A program made the position numbers and the translations under genes. A stretch of DNA of 64,000 nucleotides from Pararhizobium sp. A13 (GTDB lineage Bacteria; Pseudomonadota; Alphaproteobacteria; Rhizobiales; Rhizobiaceae). This document shows positions 28,453 to 36,853 of this stretch, piece after piece. Position 1 is the stretch's first letter. Each line of letters opens with the position of its first letter. The stretch is from assembly GCF_040126305.1 (NCBI RefSeq), contig NZ_CP149510.1, positions 2,119,001 to 2,183,000 of the forward strand, in the 5' to 3' direction. Under the pieces are notes generated by a model, which ran no database searches, was not told the origin of the DNA, and saw only the letters and a program-made list of their open reading frames with translations.

Positions 28453-28836
28453 ATGAACGAAGACAGCGCACATTTCCCGCCGGTCGATCCGGTCAAGGCC
28501 GGGATAAAGGGGCTTTGCCCGCGCTGCGGCCAGGGAAAGCTGTTCGACGGGTTCCTGAAGATGAAACCGGCCTGCGCCAGCTGTGGTCTCGACTACACGT
28601 TCGCCGATTCCGGCGACGGTCCGGTGGTGTTCGTCATCCTGATCGTCGGCTTCGTCGTCGTTGGCGCGGCTCTGTGGATGGAGGTCAACATCAATCCTCC
28701 GCTCTGGGTGCATTTCCTGCTCTGGATCCCGCTTGCCACCACCTTCAGCCTCGTGCTGATGCGCATGCTCAAGGGCATCCTGATTACCCTGCAATTCCGC
28801 AACAATGCGCGCCAAGGCGAGATCGATCGTGGCTGA
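28453..28836 (+). CDS. DUF983 family membrane protein
   Basis: A 127-residue protein with an N-terminal zinc-ribbon-like CPRCGQGKLFDGFLKMKPACASCGLDY (two CxxC pairs) and two membrane helices after it (GPVVFVILIVGFVVVGAAL and a second near 85-105). DUF983 genes stand next to SURF1 and the cta genes in many alphaproteobacteria, so a role in oxidase assembly is inferred. ATG 28453 was preferred to 28405 because GAAAGAGAAC precedes it and it begins near the zinc ribbon. It overlaps the SURF1 start by 8 bp. Confidence 0.85.
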   Translation: MNEDSAHFPPVDPVKAGIKGLCPRCGQGKLFDGFLKMKPACASCGLDYTFADSGDGPVVFVILIVGFVVVGAALWMEVNINPPLWVHFLLWIPLATTFSLVLMRMLKGILITLQFRNNARQGEIDRG

Positions 28837-29575
28837 GACTGCAAGCGGAAGAGACGGCGGCAGGCTGATCGGCCGCGCGGCGGGCGTTGTGCTCGTTCTG
28901 ATCGCGCTCGCCATCCTTTTGTCGCTCGGCACATGGCAGATGCAGCGGCTCCATTGGAAAGAGGGTCTGCTGGCGGCAATCACTGAGCGCCGCGCAGCAC
29001 CTCCGGTCGATCTGGCCGCGATCGAGGCGATGACCAAGGCCGGCGAGGACATCGACTACCGCACGGTACGGGTCAGCGGCACCTATCTCAACAATAAAGA
29101 ACGGCACTTCTTCGCGACCTACGAGGGCCGGACTGGCTATTATGTCTATACGCCGCTTGAGCTCGCCGATGGCCGCGTCCTTCTCGTCAATCGCGGCTTC
29201 GTCTCCTTCGAGCGCAAGGAGCCGGAGATGCGCAAGCAGGGGCAATTGACCGGCGAACAGACCGTCACTGGTCTTGCTCGCGTCAAACTCACCGAGAAGC
29301 CGTCCTGGGTGGTGCCGGACAATGATATCGCCAAGAACATCTTTTACTGGAAGGATCTTGACGTCATGGCATCGAGCGCCGGTCTTGATCCGGCCCGCAC
29401 TGTCCAGTTCTTCGTCGATGCAGACGCAACGCCCAATCCGGGCGGCATGCCGATCGGCGGCGTCACGCAATTCGATCTGCCGAACAACCATCTGCAATAT
29501 GCCGTCACATGGTATGGCCTGGCCGCGGCGCTGGTCGCTGTCACCGGAGTGTTCATCCTCCGGCGGAAGAAATAA
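28829..29575 (+). CDS. SURF1 family cytochrome c oxidase assembly protein
   Basis: Assembly factor for haem insertion into subunit I of the aa3 oxidase. From GTG 28829 the 248-residue protein has two membrane helices, one near the N-terminus (AGVVLVLIALAILLSLGTWQ) and one at the C-terminus (YAVTWYGLAAALVAVTGVFI), flanking a periplasmic domain. The family motifs GTWQMQRLHWKEGL, VRVSGTYL and VNRGFVSFERKEP are present. The GTG overlaps the DUF983 gene; the open frame upstream to 28805 adds eight residues without a ribosome binding site. It belongs functionally with the cta genes before the IS. Confidence 0.9.
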   Translation: MAETASGRDGGRLIGRAAGVVLVLIALAILLSLGTWQMQRLHWKEGLLAAITERRAAPPVDLAAIEAMTKAGEDIDYRTVRVSGTYLNNKERHFFATYEGRTGYYVYTPLELADGRVLLVNRGFVSFERKEPEMRKQGQLTGEQTVTGLARVKLTEKPSWVVPDNDIAKNIFYWKDLDVMASSAGLDPARTVQFFVDADATPNPGGMPIGGVTQFDLPNNHLQYAVTWYGLAAALVAVTGVFILRRKK

Positions 29576-29622
29576 TTCGGAGGCGTTGCCTTCAACGCAT
29601 ATAACGACTGCTGGGGGAGCTC

Positions 29623-29988
29623 ATGACTATCATCGCCACGATCCTGATTGCCTTGACCGCCGTGATGCATATCGGCTTTCTCGTGCTCGAAATGTTTCTC
29701 TGGACCGGGCCGCAGGGACGTAAAGTGTTTCGCATGTCGGCAGAGCAGGCACAGGCGACGAAGGTGCTGGCGGCCAATCAGGGACTTTACAACGGGTTCC
29801 TGGCCGCTGGCCTTGTCTGGTCGCTCGTGGCTTCGCCGGCGGAATTTGCCTTTCAACTGAAACTGTTCTTCCTTGTGTGCGTGATCGTTGCCGCTATATA
29901 TGGCGCGTGGTCGGTCAAGCCGCGCATCCTGCTGGTGCAGGGTGGCCCGGCGATCCTGGCACTTGTATTCACTATTCTGGCATCCTGA
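29623..29988 (+). CDS. DUF1304 family membrane protein
   Basis: Small membrane protein of 121 residues with four predicted helices: MTIIATILIALTAVMHIGFL, NQGLYNGFLAAGLVWSLV, FQLKLFFLVCVIVAAIYGAW and a C-terminal GGPAILALVFTIL. The NQGLYNGFLA stretch is the family hallmark. Its function is unknown; the related YqjF/DoxX-like families have roles in stress or efflux, but nothing here shows that. GGGGGAGC lies just before the ATG at 29623. ispH follows 3 bp after its stop, so the two may be co-transcribed. Confidence 0.85.
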   Translation: MTIIATILIALTAVMHIGFLVLEMFLWTGPQGRKVFRMSAEQAQATKVLAANQGLYNGFLAAGLVWSLVASPAEFAFQLKLFFLVCVIVAAIYGAWSVKPRILLVQGGPAILALVFTILAS

Positions 29989-29991
29989 TAA

Positions 29992-31002
29992 ATGGCGTCT
30001 TCTCTCATCGCAAAGAAACCGATCACCATCCGCCTCTGCGGCCCGCGCGGCTTTTGCGCCGGTGTTGACCGGGCGATCCAGATCGTCGTTCTGGCGCTGA
30101 AGGAATATGGCGCGCCCGTCTATGTCCGCCACGAGATCGTTCACAACCGTTATGTCGTCGAGGGGCTTGAAGCCAAAGGCGCGATCTTCGTCGAGGAGCT
30201 CGACGAGATCCCCGAAGAACATCGCAAGCAGCCGGTGGTCTTTTCCGCTCATGGTGTGCCGAAGTCGGTGCCCGCCGATGCAGAGAGCCGCAATCTGTTC
30301 TATCTCGATGCGACGTGCCCGCTGGTCTCCAAAGTCCACAAACAGGCAATGCGCCACCAGCGCCTCGGCCGCCATGTCGTGCTGATCGGCCATGCCGGCC
30401 ATCCGGAAGTCATCGGCACCATGGGGCAATTGCCGGAAGGCGCCGTATCGTTGATCGAGACGGTCGAGGATGCGGACAATTACGTGCCTCCGGATCCAGA
30501 CAATCTCGGCTTCGTCACCCAGACGACGCTGTCGGTCGATGACACGGCCGGCGTCATCAAGCGGCTGCATGAGCGCTTTCCCAACCTGACGGCTCCCGCG
30601 GCCGATTCGATCTGCTATGCCACGACAAACCGCCAGGAAGCCGTGAAGCAGGCCGCGCCCGGCTGCGACCTTTTCCTCGTCGTCGGTGCGCCGAATTCCT
30701 CCAATTCCAAGCGGCTGGTCGAGGTTGCCCTCCGGGCCGGCGCGAAAAAATCCGTGCTTGTCCAGCGCGCGTCGGAAATCGACTGGGATGCGATCGGCGA
30801 TATCTCTACGGTGGGCCTGTCGGCCGGCGCGTCGGCGCCGGAAGTCATCGTCAACGAGATCATCGAGGCTTTTCGCGAGCGTTACGATGCGTCGGTGGAG
30901 CTTGCCGATACGGTCGAGGAGACCGAGAACTTCCTCGTCAACCGCGAGCTTCGCCATGTGCCGCTGACGACCCAGGATATGGCGTTCGTGAATGGAGATT
31001 AG
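29992..31002 (+). CDS. ispH: 4-hydroxy-3-methylbut-2-enyl diphosphate reductase
   Basis: Last enzyme of the MEP isoprenoid pathway, a [4Fe-4S] reductase making IPP and DMAPP. The 336-residue protein has the three cluster cysteines: Cys22 in [11 protein letters not shown], Cys109 in [11 protein letters not shown] and Cys208 in [14 protein letters not shown]. The substrate-binding motifs HEIVHN and SAHGVP follow the family pattern. It follows DUF1304 by 3 bp and precedes a palindromic repeat and thrB. Its product also feeds ubiquinone and the farnesyl chain that CtaB adds to haem. Confidence 0.96.
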   Translation: MASSLIAKKPITIRLCGPRGFCAGVDRAIQIVVLALKEYGAPVYVRHEIVHNRYVVEGLEAKGAIFVEELDEIPEEHRKQPVVFSAHGVPKSVPADAESRNLFYLDATCPLVSKVHKQAMRHQRLGRHVVLIGHAGHPEVIGTMGQLPEGAVSLIETVEDADNYVPPDPDNLGFVTQTTLSVDDTAGVIKRLHERFPNLTAPAADSICYATTNRQEAVKQAAPGCDLFLVVGAPNSSNSKRLVEVALRAGAKKSVLVQRASEIDWDAIGDISTVGLSAGASAPEVIVNEIIEAFRERYDASVELADTVEETENFLVNRELRHVPLTTQDMAFVNGD

Positions 31003-31017
31003 GCTATGAGGGCAGGT

Positions 31018-31144
31018 GGCATGGATCCTCGGGTCAGGCCCGAGGATGACGACCTTGGGTTTCCTGCCATTCTCAAGCCAGCCGTTACCGTTGCGATTGC
31101 TCCGTCGCTCCGTCATCCTCGGGCCTGACCCGAGGATCCATGCC
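31018..31144. repeat. Long inverted repeat between ispH and thrB
   Basis: A 34-bp arm (31018-31051, GGCATGGATCCTCGGGTCAG, then GCCCGAGGATGACG) and its perfect inverse (31111-31144) flank a 59-base spacer. The same CCTCGGGC...GAGGATGACG core occurs in a tight 46-bp palindrome at 48856-48901. This is a dispersed repeat family of alphaproteobacterial intergenic type. It lies only 43 bp before the thrB start. Confidence 0.85.
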
Positions 31145-31186
31145 CCGGCAAAACAATTTCAACACTCACAACCGCGAGAACAGGCC

Positions 31187-32167
31187 TTGGCAGTTTACAC
31201 CGACATCACGGAAGACGATCTTGCCCGGTTTCTGGCAGCCTATGACGTTGGCCGGCTCACCTCCTACAAGGGCATTGCCGAGGGCGTGGAAAACACCAAT
31301 TTCCTGCTGCACACGACCAAGGGTTCCTACATCCTGACGCTGTACGAAAAGCGGGTGGACCAGAACGACCTGCCGTTCTTCCTAGGACTGATGCATCATC
31401 TGGCCGACAAGGGGCTTTCCTGCCCGCTGCCGCTGCCGCGTGCCGACGGCAAATTGCTCGGCGAGCTTTCCGGCCGGCCGGCCGCTGTCATCTCGTTCCT
31501 CGAAGGCATGTGGCTGCGCAAGCCCGACGCCAATCATTGCCGCGAGGTCGGCAAGGCCTTAGCGGCAATGCATTTGGCGGGCGAAGGCTTCGAGATCCGC
31601 CGCCGCAACGCGTTGTCCGTCGACGGCTGGCGGCCGCTCTGGAACAATTCGCGCGAGCGCGCCGACGCGGTGCAGGCTGGCCTCAGGAACGAGATCGCCA
31701 CTGAGCTCGATTTCCTCGAAGCCAATTGGCCGAAGGACCTGCCGGAAGGCGTTATCCACGCCGATCTCTTCCCGGACAACGTCTTCTTCCTCGGCAGCGA
31801 GCTCTCCGGCCTGATCGACTTCTATTTCGCCTGCAATGACTTCCTGGCCTATGACGCCTCCGTCTGCCTGAACGCCTGGTGCTTTGAAAAGGACGGCGCC
31901 TTCAACATGACCAAGGGCATGGCGCTACTGTCGGGCTATCAGAGCGTGCGGCCGCTGACTGCAGCCGAGATCGAGGCGCTGCCGCTTCTGGCACGCGGCT
32001 CGGCGCTGCGCTTTTTCCTGACGAGGCTCTACGACTGGCTGACGACGCCGCCCGGCGCGCTGGTGGTCAAGAAGGACCCGCTCGAATATCTGAAGAAGCT
32101 GCAGTTCCATCGGTCCGTCGCAACTGCCGCTGAATATGGCCTGACCCACGAGACCCAGCCCGCATGA
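31187..32167 (+). CDS. thrB: Homoserine kinase
   Basis: Phosphorylates L-homoserine in threonine synthesis; this is the aminoglycoside-phosphotransferase-fold ThrB of alphaproteobacteria, not the GHMP type. The 326-residue protein starts at TTG 31187 ([20 protein letters not shown]) and has the catalytic [11 protein letters not shown] motif and the metal-binding [12 protein letters not shown] longer open frame from 31016 runs through the palindromic repeat and was rejected. ATGA overlap with rnhA at the end indicates an operon. thrC for the next step is also in this window at 46.4 kb. Confidence 0.93.
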   Translation: MAVYTDITEDDLARFLAAYDVGRLTSYKGIAEGVENTNFLLHTTKGSYILTLYEKRVDQNDLPFFLGLMHHLADKGLSCPLPLPRADGKLLGELSGRPAAVISFLEGMWLRKPDANHCREVGKALAAMHLAGEGFEIRRRNALSVDGWRPLWNNSRERADAVQAGLRNEIATELDFLEANWPKDLPEGVIHADLFPDNVFFLGSELSGLIDFYFACNDFLAYDASVCLNAWCFEKDGAFNMTKGMALLSGYQSVRPLTAAEIEALPLLARGSALRFFLTRLYDWLTTPPGALVVKKDPLEYLKKLQFHRSVATAAEYGLTHETQPA

Positions 32168-32607
32168 AACATGTCGATATCTTCACCGACGGCGCCTGCT
32201 CCGGAAACCCTGGACCGGGCGGCTGGGGCGCGGTGCTGCGCTATGGCGAGGTGGAAAAGGATATCTGCGGCGGCGAGCCGGAGACCACCAACAACCGCAT
32301 GGAGCTTTTGGCGGCGATCAGCGCGCTGACCCTCTTGAAGAGCCCGTGCGAAGTCGATCTCTATACCGACAGCAAATACGTCATGGACGGCATCGGCAAG
32401 TGGATCCACGGCTGGAAGCGGAACGGCTGGAAGACCGCCGACAAGAAACCAGTGAAGAACGGCGAGCTCTGGCAGGCGCTCGATGCCGCCAACCAGCGCC
32501 ACAAGGTCACCTGGCACTGGGTCAAGGGCCATGCTGGCCACCCGGAAAACGAACGTGCCGACGAACTGGCCCGCAAGGGCATGGAACCGTTCAAGAAGAA
32601 GCGGTGA
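32164..32607 (+). CDS. rnhA: Ribonuclease HI
   Basis: Degrades the RNA strand of RNA-DNA hybrids, including R-loops and leftover Okazaki primers. The 147-residue protein has the four metal-binding acids of the DEDD site: Asp9 ([15 protein letters not shown]), Glu47 (NRMELLAAI), Asp69 (YTDSKYV) and Asp133 (ERADELA), and a basic protrusion with [16 protein letters not shown]. The ATG overlaps the thrB stop as ATGA, so translation is coupled to thrB. Length is standard. Confidence 0.95.
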   Translation: MKHVDIFTDGACSGNPGPGGWGAVLRYGEVEKDICGGEPETTNNRMELLAAISALTLLKSPCEVDLYTDSKYVMDGIGKWIHGWKRNGWKTADKKPVKNGELWQALDAANQRHKVTWHWVKGHAGHPENERADELARKGMEPFKKKR

Positions 32608-32660
32608 GGGAAAAGCGGAGGTTTTCACCGTCCATCGCCACGGGACCGAAGCGGGATGGG

Positions 32661-33461
32661 CTATTTTCCAATAGAACGCTCCTGCATCTCTTCGCCGATA
32701 AAACAATTGTAGGGTTGAGGGTATTCAACCTGTATCAGTCCCATTTGGCGCCTCAGGCGGCGGCTTACCTCCAGTCCTGAAATCTCGATAGTGAGCTTGC
32801 GCAGGATAGCTTCGGCAAATTGGGACATATTCGTTACTTTCAATAAAAATGCCCCATCTCCGCCGATGACGCATTCCTGATAATAGACATCGAGGTCCCG
32901 GATCGCTGCCGAATCCGGCGCGGTCGTAAACACAATTGGAAGACCGTCAACGACGATGCCCTGAGCGATGGTCGTATTTCTGGCGACCGGCGCTGGAACT
33001 CCGGCATTGTTGGGTCCATCGCCGGATACATCGATCACGCGTCGGCTCCCTCGAAATGGGCTGGTTTGAAAGAGCTTTCGTGCAAACGCAAGCGCGTTGG
33101 AGATCGACGTGAAGGAGATTCGCCTGATCGGCTGTTGGCGCAACATCTCGGAAAACTCTGCCGCGGTCCCCGAGCCGTCAATCAGGGTCCAGGGCACGAC
33201 TTGGACAGCCGAGCCACCCCACTCGATATAGGTGACCGCAATCCTGCCGAGCGGTCCGCGCCGCAAGGCTCTGACGATCTCCGGCCTGCGAAACGCGTTC
33301 ACATAACCTTCCCGTTGAATACGCTGCTCATCGATTTCCATTGAGTAAGAGACATCAACGGCGATAACCAGTTCCAGATCTACGGCAACAGAATATTGTT
33401 CGGCAGACGCACTTCCCCCTAGAAGACAAAAAGTAGCAAAAAGCGCCCATCGCGGTTTCAT
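32661..33461 (-). CDS. Exported DUF1194 protein with von Willebrand factor A fold
   Basis: A 266-residue protein of unknown role. From ATG 33461 it has a signal peptide (MKPRWALFATFCLLGGSASA) and then a vWA-like domain with the metal-site motif DVSYSM in LVIAVDVSYSM; RVIDVSGDGPNNAG supplies further acidic and Ser positions. DUF1194 proteins are common in alphaproteobacteria and appear exported. The open frame to 33569 adds 36 residues before the signal peptide and was rejected. It is convergent with rnhA, 53 bp away, and lies downstream of the persulfide dioxygenase gene by 149 bp. Confidence 0.85.
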   Translation of the reverse strand: MKPRWALFATFCLLGGSASAEQYSVAVDLELVIAVDVSYSMEIDEQRIQREGYVNAFRRPEIVRALRRGPLGRIAVTYIEWGGSAVQVVPWTLIDGSGTAAEFSEMLRQQPIRRISFTSISNALAFARKLFQTSPFRGSRRVIDVSGDGPNNAGVPAPVARNTTIAQGIVVDGLPIVFTTAPDSAAIRDLDVYYQECVIGGDGAFLLKVTNMSQFAEAILRKLTIEISGLEVSRRLRRQMGLIQVEYPQPYNCFIGEEMQERSIGK

Positions 33462-33610
33462 TGCGGCAATCCACTTGGCTACTGAAGAGAGCGATCTGGT
33501 GAGGCGTCCGCCACAATGAAACGTGGCCCAGCCAAGCACGGGCTCAACAGAATTGCCCCCGGCGATCAACGTCGCGCCGGCCGCAGGTCACCACCAAGCC
33601 GGCGGGCCGG

Positions 33611-34648
33611 TTAGCGGACCACCGGCCCGTTCGCTTTCCTCCAGGCGTCGATGCCGCCCTCGATGTGGCAGGCGCTCGTCAGGCCTGCATCCTGCGCGGC
33701 CTCGACCGCCATGGCCGAGCGCTCGCCGAAGGCGCAATAGAAGACGATCCGCTTGCCGGTGGCCGCCGCCAGCTCATGCAGCATGCCGCCCCTACCGATG
33801 TTTTCCTGCAGTTCCGGATAGGGCGCGTGCAGGGCACCCGGAATGGTGCCATGCTTTTCGCGTTCCGCCTTCTCGCGCAGGTCGACGATCGCGATGTCGG
33901 GGCGGCCGCTCAGTGCCAATGCCTCGGACGCCGAAACGGCCCAGCCCTTACGCGCGATCTCTTCCTGATGAAGGCCGACATGGATATTGGCCGGCACGGC
34001 CACATCCATCATCTTCGGGTTGGGCAGGTTCAGATTGTTCATGATGTCGACATATTCGTCGACGGATTGAACCCTGAGGCGCGGGTTGAACCGTTTCTCC
34101 TCGCCGATGGTCGAAACGGTATCGCCCTTGTAGTCATGGGCCGGAAAGACCAGCGTCTCGTCCGGCAATTTGAGCAGCTTGTTGAAGATCGAATCATATT
34201 GCTGGCGCGGGTCGCCATTCTGGAAATCGGTGCGCCCGGTGCCGCGGATGAGCAGCGTGTCGCCGGTGAACACCCGGCCGCCCATGAGGAAGGAATAGGA
34301 ATCATCCGTATGGCCGGGCGTGTAGAGCACGTCGAGGCTCAGGCCCTCGATCGCAACCCGGTCGCCTTCCGTCACGCGCATAGAGACCACGTCGGCCAGC
34401 GTCTGCTCGCCCATCACCGTGATGCAGTGCGTGCGGTCACGCAATGCACCGAGCCCGGTGATGTGGTCGGCGTGCAGATGCGTATCGACGGCCTTGACGA
34501 GCTTCAGATCAAGCTCCCGCACCAGCTGCAGGTAGCGATCGACCTTTTCGAGAACTGGGTCGATGATCAGCGCCTCGCCGCCATGCCGGCTGGCGATGAG
34601 GTAGGTGTAGGTGCCGGACACGCTGTCGAAGAGCTGACGGAAGATCAC
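33611..34648 (-). CDS. Persulfide dioxygenase-rhodanese fusion (MBL-fold)
   Basis: Fusion of an ETHE1-like metallo-beta-lactamase domain with a C-terminal rhodanese. From GTG 34648 (345 residues), the first domain has the HxHxDH motif (His57, His59, Asp61, His62 in THLHADHITGLG), PGHTDDSYSFLMGG and FPAHDYKGDT with metal ligands; the rhodanese part, from about residue 245, ends with an active-site loop CAFGERS at Cys305. It should oxidise persulfides (for example glutathione persulfide) to sulfite and transfer sulfur to thiosulfate. A 1-Cys peroxiredoxin is 46 bp upstream on the same strand, so the two probably form an operon. No SQR gene is in the window. Confidence 0.87.
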   Translation of the reverse strand: MIFRQLFDSVSGTYTYLIASRHGGEALIIDPVLEKVDRYLQLVRELDLKLVKAVDTHLHADHITGLGALRDRTHCITVMGEQTLADVVSMRVTEGDRVAIEGLSLDVLYTPGHTDDSYSFLMGGRVFTGDTLLIRGTGRTDFQNGDPRQQYDSIFNKLLKLPDETLVFPAHDYKGDTVSTIGEEKRFNPRLRVQSVDEYVDIMNNLNLPNPKMMDVAVPANIHVGLHQEEIARKGWAVSASEALALSGRPDIAIVDLREKAEREKHGTIPGALHAPYPELQENIGRGGMLHELAAATGKRIVFYCAFGERSAMAVEAAQDAGLTSACHIEGGIDAWRKANGPVVR

Positions 34649-34694
34649 CGGCCGCTCCTTTGCGCGTCTCTTGCGCTGGTCCGGTGCATCGCCC

Positions 34695-35357
34695 TTATCC
34701 CTGCGGCTGCGGCACGATCCGGATATAGGGTTTGGGCGCGCGCCAGCCTTGCGGGTATTGCTTCCTCGCATCATCGTCCGTCACCGAGCCGGCGATGATC
34801 ACGTCTTCACCCTGCTTCCAGTTTACCGGCGTGGCGACCTTGTGCTTGGCGGTGAGTTGCAGCGAGTCGATCACGCGCAGCACCTCGTCGAAATTGCGGC
34901 CGGTGGTCATCGGATAGACGAGGATCAGTTTGATCTTTTTGTCCGGGCCGATGACAAAGACATTGCGTACGGTCTGGTTGTCGGCCGGAGTGCGCTGGGT
35001 CGGATCGCCCGATACCGCAGCCGGCAGCATGCCGTAGAGCTTCGACACGGTGTAGTCGGTGTCGGCAATCATCGGGAAGTTTGGTGCGGCGCCCTGGGTC
35101 TCCTCGATATCCTTCACCCAGCCGGAATGACGGTCCAGCGGATCGACCGACAGGCCGACGATTTTCACGCCGCGCTTGTCGAATTCGGGTTTGATCCGGG
35201 CCATGTAACCCAGTTCGGTGGTGCATACCGGCGTAAAATCCTTCGGGTGCGAGAAAAGCACAACCCAGGAATCGCCGATCCAATCATGAAACTGGATCTT
35301 ACCTTCGGTGGTTTCGGCCGCGAAATCCGGCGCGAGATCATTGATTGCAAGTGTCAC
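34695..35357 (-). CDS. 1-Cys peroxiredoxin (Prx6/AhpC family)
   Basis: Peroxidase of the Prx6 group, 220 residues, reducing hydrogen peroxide or organic peroxides. The peroxidatic Cys45 is in SHPKDFTPVCTTELG; the expected second Cys at the C-terminus of 2-Cys types is absent, as in Prx6. The C-terminal extension VNWKQGEDVIIAGSVTDDDA, then PKPYIRIVPQPQG, is a Prx6 hallmark. GTG 35357 has AGGGGGAG upstream and fits family length, so it was preferred to the frame at 35402. It precedes the persulfide dioxygenase fusion, which suggests a shared role in sulfur/peroxide stress. Confidence 0.9.
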   Translation of the reverse strand: MTLAINDLAPDFAAETTEGKIQFHDWIGDSWVVLFSHPKDFTPVCTTELGYMARIKPEFDKRGVKIVGLSVDPLDRHSGWVKDIEETQGAAPNFPMIADTDYTVSKLYGMLPAAVSGDPTQRTPADNQTVRNVFVIGPDKKIKLILVYPMTTGRNFDEVLRVIDSLQLTAKHKVATPVNWKQGEDVIIAGSVTDDDARKQYPQGWRAPKPYIRIVPQPQG

Positions 35358-35533
35358 GATACTCCCCCTAATCTTGAAGCGATGCTCACCACAAGCACAC
35401 ACGGCGCACAGTTTGCGCCTTTTGATAAATTAGGAAAAGCGAAATATCGGTAAGGGTGCCTGACCTTTCCTTGCAACGTCGCGGTGCTTGAACAACTACC
35501 TTTCCAGGCTGCGTGAAGGCGTAGGAGGTTTAG

Positions 35534-35570
35534 TTAGCTCTTGCGCTAAGTGTTTAGGGGTGATACTTAG
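35534..35570. promoter_or_regulatory. Inverted repeats before the first ArsR gene
   Basis: TTAGC (35534-35538) and GCTAA (35545-35549) flank a six-base spacer, and CTAAGT (35546-35551) pairs with ACTTAG (35565-35570) further on. Both lie within 40 bp upstream of the ArsR ATG, where an autoregulatory operator would be expected. Confidence 0.4.
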
Positions 35571-35574
35571 CCTT

Positions 35575-35919
35575 ATGGAACAGTATTCGGATCGACTTGA
35601 CGGCATTTTTCAAGCGCTGGCCGACCCAACCCGTCGCGCCGTGCTGGCGCGGCTGGGCAGGGGGCCGGCAAGCATCAGCGATCTCGCAAGGCCGTTCGAG
35701 ATGGCTTTGCCCTCCTTCATGAAACACATCCATTATCTTGAGGGCAGCGGTTGGATCCGGACGCGCAAGGAAGGTCGCGTCAGGACCTGCGTCATCGAGA
35801 AGAAGCAGTTTGCCGCGGTCGAAGCGTGGCTCACCGAACAGCGCGGCCTCTGGGAAGGCCGCACCGACAGGCTTGAGCAGTTTGTCATCGCCGCTCAAAA
35901 GAAGGGAGAAACACAATGA
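35575..35919 (+). CDS. ArsR-family winged-helix regulator
   Basis: Repressor-type regulator of 114 residues with the ArsR fold: GIFQALADPTRRAVLARLG, then the helix-turn-helix ISDLARPFEMALPSFMKHIHYLEGSGW and the wing IRTRKEGRVRTCVIE. No cysteine metal motif is seen, so it is probably not a metal sensor. It overlaps the following SRPBCC gene as ATGA; ArsR-SRPBCC pairs are common in proteobacteria and may sense small hydrophobic ligands. ATG 35575 gives the family length; the open frame to 35488 has no family similarity. Confidence 0.85.
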   Translation: MEQYSDRLDGIFQALADPTRRAVLARLGRGPASISDLARPFEMALPSFMKHIHYLEGSGWIRTRKEGRVRTCVIEKKQFAAVEAWLTEQRGLWEGRTDRLEQFVIAAQKKGETQ

Positions 35920-36395
35920 TCCGATCTTTCAATCCCGAGTTCGATCTGACGATTTCCCGTGTCATCAGGGCACCGCGTTCGCTCGTCTGGAGCGCCTGGA
36001 CCGATCCTGCCAGCTTTGAACAATGGTGGATCCCGGCACCGGCCAGGTGCAAGGTCGTGGACATGGTCATGCGCCCGGGCGGCGCGTTCGTCACCCGCAT
36101 CAGCGAGGACGGCGGCGACTTCGCGCCGCATCTGGACGCCTGCTTTCTCGACATCGCCGATGGCGAGCGGATCGTCTTTACCAACGCGCTGGTCGGGGGG
36201 TGGCGGCCTGCCGAACAGCCTTTCATGACGGCGATTATCACGCTGCAGAATCACCCGGACGGCACGGAATATACCGCCCATGTGATGCACAGGAACAATG
36301 CGGACCGGAACATGCACGCGGAAATGGGCTTCTACGACGGCTGGGGCACCGTTGTCGAGCAACTCGCCAAACTCGTCGAACACCGCGCGGGGTGA
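35916..36395 (+). CDS. SRPBCC/AHSA1-type START-fold protein
   Basis: A 159-residue protein of the activator-of-Hsp90-like START superfamily (AHSA1/DUF), which forms a hydrophobic ligand pocket. Typical segments are TISRVIRAPRSLVWSAWTDP, FEQWWIPAPARCKVV and the C-terminal GFYDGWGTVVEQLAKLVE helix. It overlaps the ArsR gene by 4 bp and is probably its partner or target. Some family members bind metabolites or act on DNA-damage products; nothing here is specific. Confidence 0.83.
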   Translation: MIRSFNPEFDLTISRVIRAPRSLVWSAWTDPASFEQWWIPAPARCKVVDMVMRPGGAFVTRISEDGGDFAPHLDACFLDIADGERIVFTNALVGGWRPAEQPFMTAIITLQNHPDGTEYTAHVMHRNNADRNMHAEMGFYDGWGTVVEQLAKLVEHRAG

Positions 36396-36458
36396 GGGTC
36401 GGCGTCGTCGGGCCGGCGGCGCTCGGGCATTATTTTGGGCGCCGCTCTGGCCGCGTCG

Positions 36459-36767
36459 TCAATAGGACATGACTTTTGCCAAAAGTCCCGGAAAGCGGGC
36501 TTCGAGATCGTCGAGACGGACCACGTTGATATTCTCGACACCCTTCTTGGTGGTCTGAATGACGCCTGATTCTCGCAGGACCCGGAAGTGCCCCGAAAGG
36601 GTCGAGCGTGCCATGTCGGGAAAGGGGGCGGCCGCTTCGCCGCAATTCCTGCCGTCCGCTGAACAGTAAAGCGTCTTTACGATCGCCAGCCGCGTCGGGT
36701 CTCCGAGCGCGGTCATGACGCCGGTTAGGGTTATGTCATTTCGCGACGGATGAAAGAACTGGCTCAT
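36459..36767 (-). CDS. ArsR-family winged-helix regulator (second)
   Basis: A 102-residue ArsR-type repressor: LTGVMTALGDPTRLAIVKTLYCS, then a helix-turn-helix with ARSTLSGHFRVLRESGVIQ and wing TTKKGVENINVVRLDDLEARFPG. Two cysteines (LYCSADGRNCGE) lie between helices and could act in redox or metal sensing, but they do not form the classical CxC ArsR motif. It is divergent from the SDR gene with overlapping palindromes between, so it likely regulates that gene. ATG 36767 was chosen over 36785 (six more residues). Confidence 0.85.
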   Translation of the reverse strand: MSQFFHPSRNDITLTGVMTALGDPTRLAIVKTLYCSADGRNCGEAAAPFPDMARSTLSGHFRVLRESGVIQTTKKGVENINVVRLDDLEARFPGLLAKVMSY

Positions 36768-36800
36768 GAACCGCAGATAACACATCGATTGACAGGCTTC

Positions 36801-36838
36801 AATATTTCGGTAATTTCGAAATACCGTAATACGGAAAT
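36801..36838. promoter_or_regulatory. Overlapping palindromes in the ArsR-SDR intergenic region
   Basis: ATTTCGAAAT (36813-36822) is a perfect 10-bp palindrome inside a wider CGGTA-N9-TACCG (36808-36826), and CCGTA-A-TACGG (36824-36834) overlaps its right end. The whole block is AT-rich and lies 16 bp before the SDR start, so it probably holds an ArsR operator and the SDR promoter. Confidence 0.55.
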
Positions 36839-36853
36839 AAGGAAGGAATGTGT

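Noticed and set aside
31016..31186. Upstream extension of thrB to 31016
   Set aside because: It would translate through the palindromic repeat and add 57 residues absent from known homoserine kinases; TTG 31187 matches the family start.
36789..36802. TTGA-N6-TCAA as a CRP/FNR site near the second ArsR gene
   Set aside because: It matches only the outer four bases of each half site and has a GC-rich core; the nearby ArsR palindromes explain the region better.
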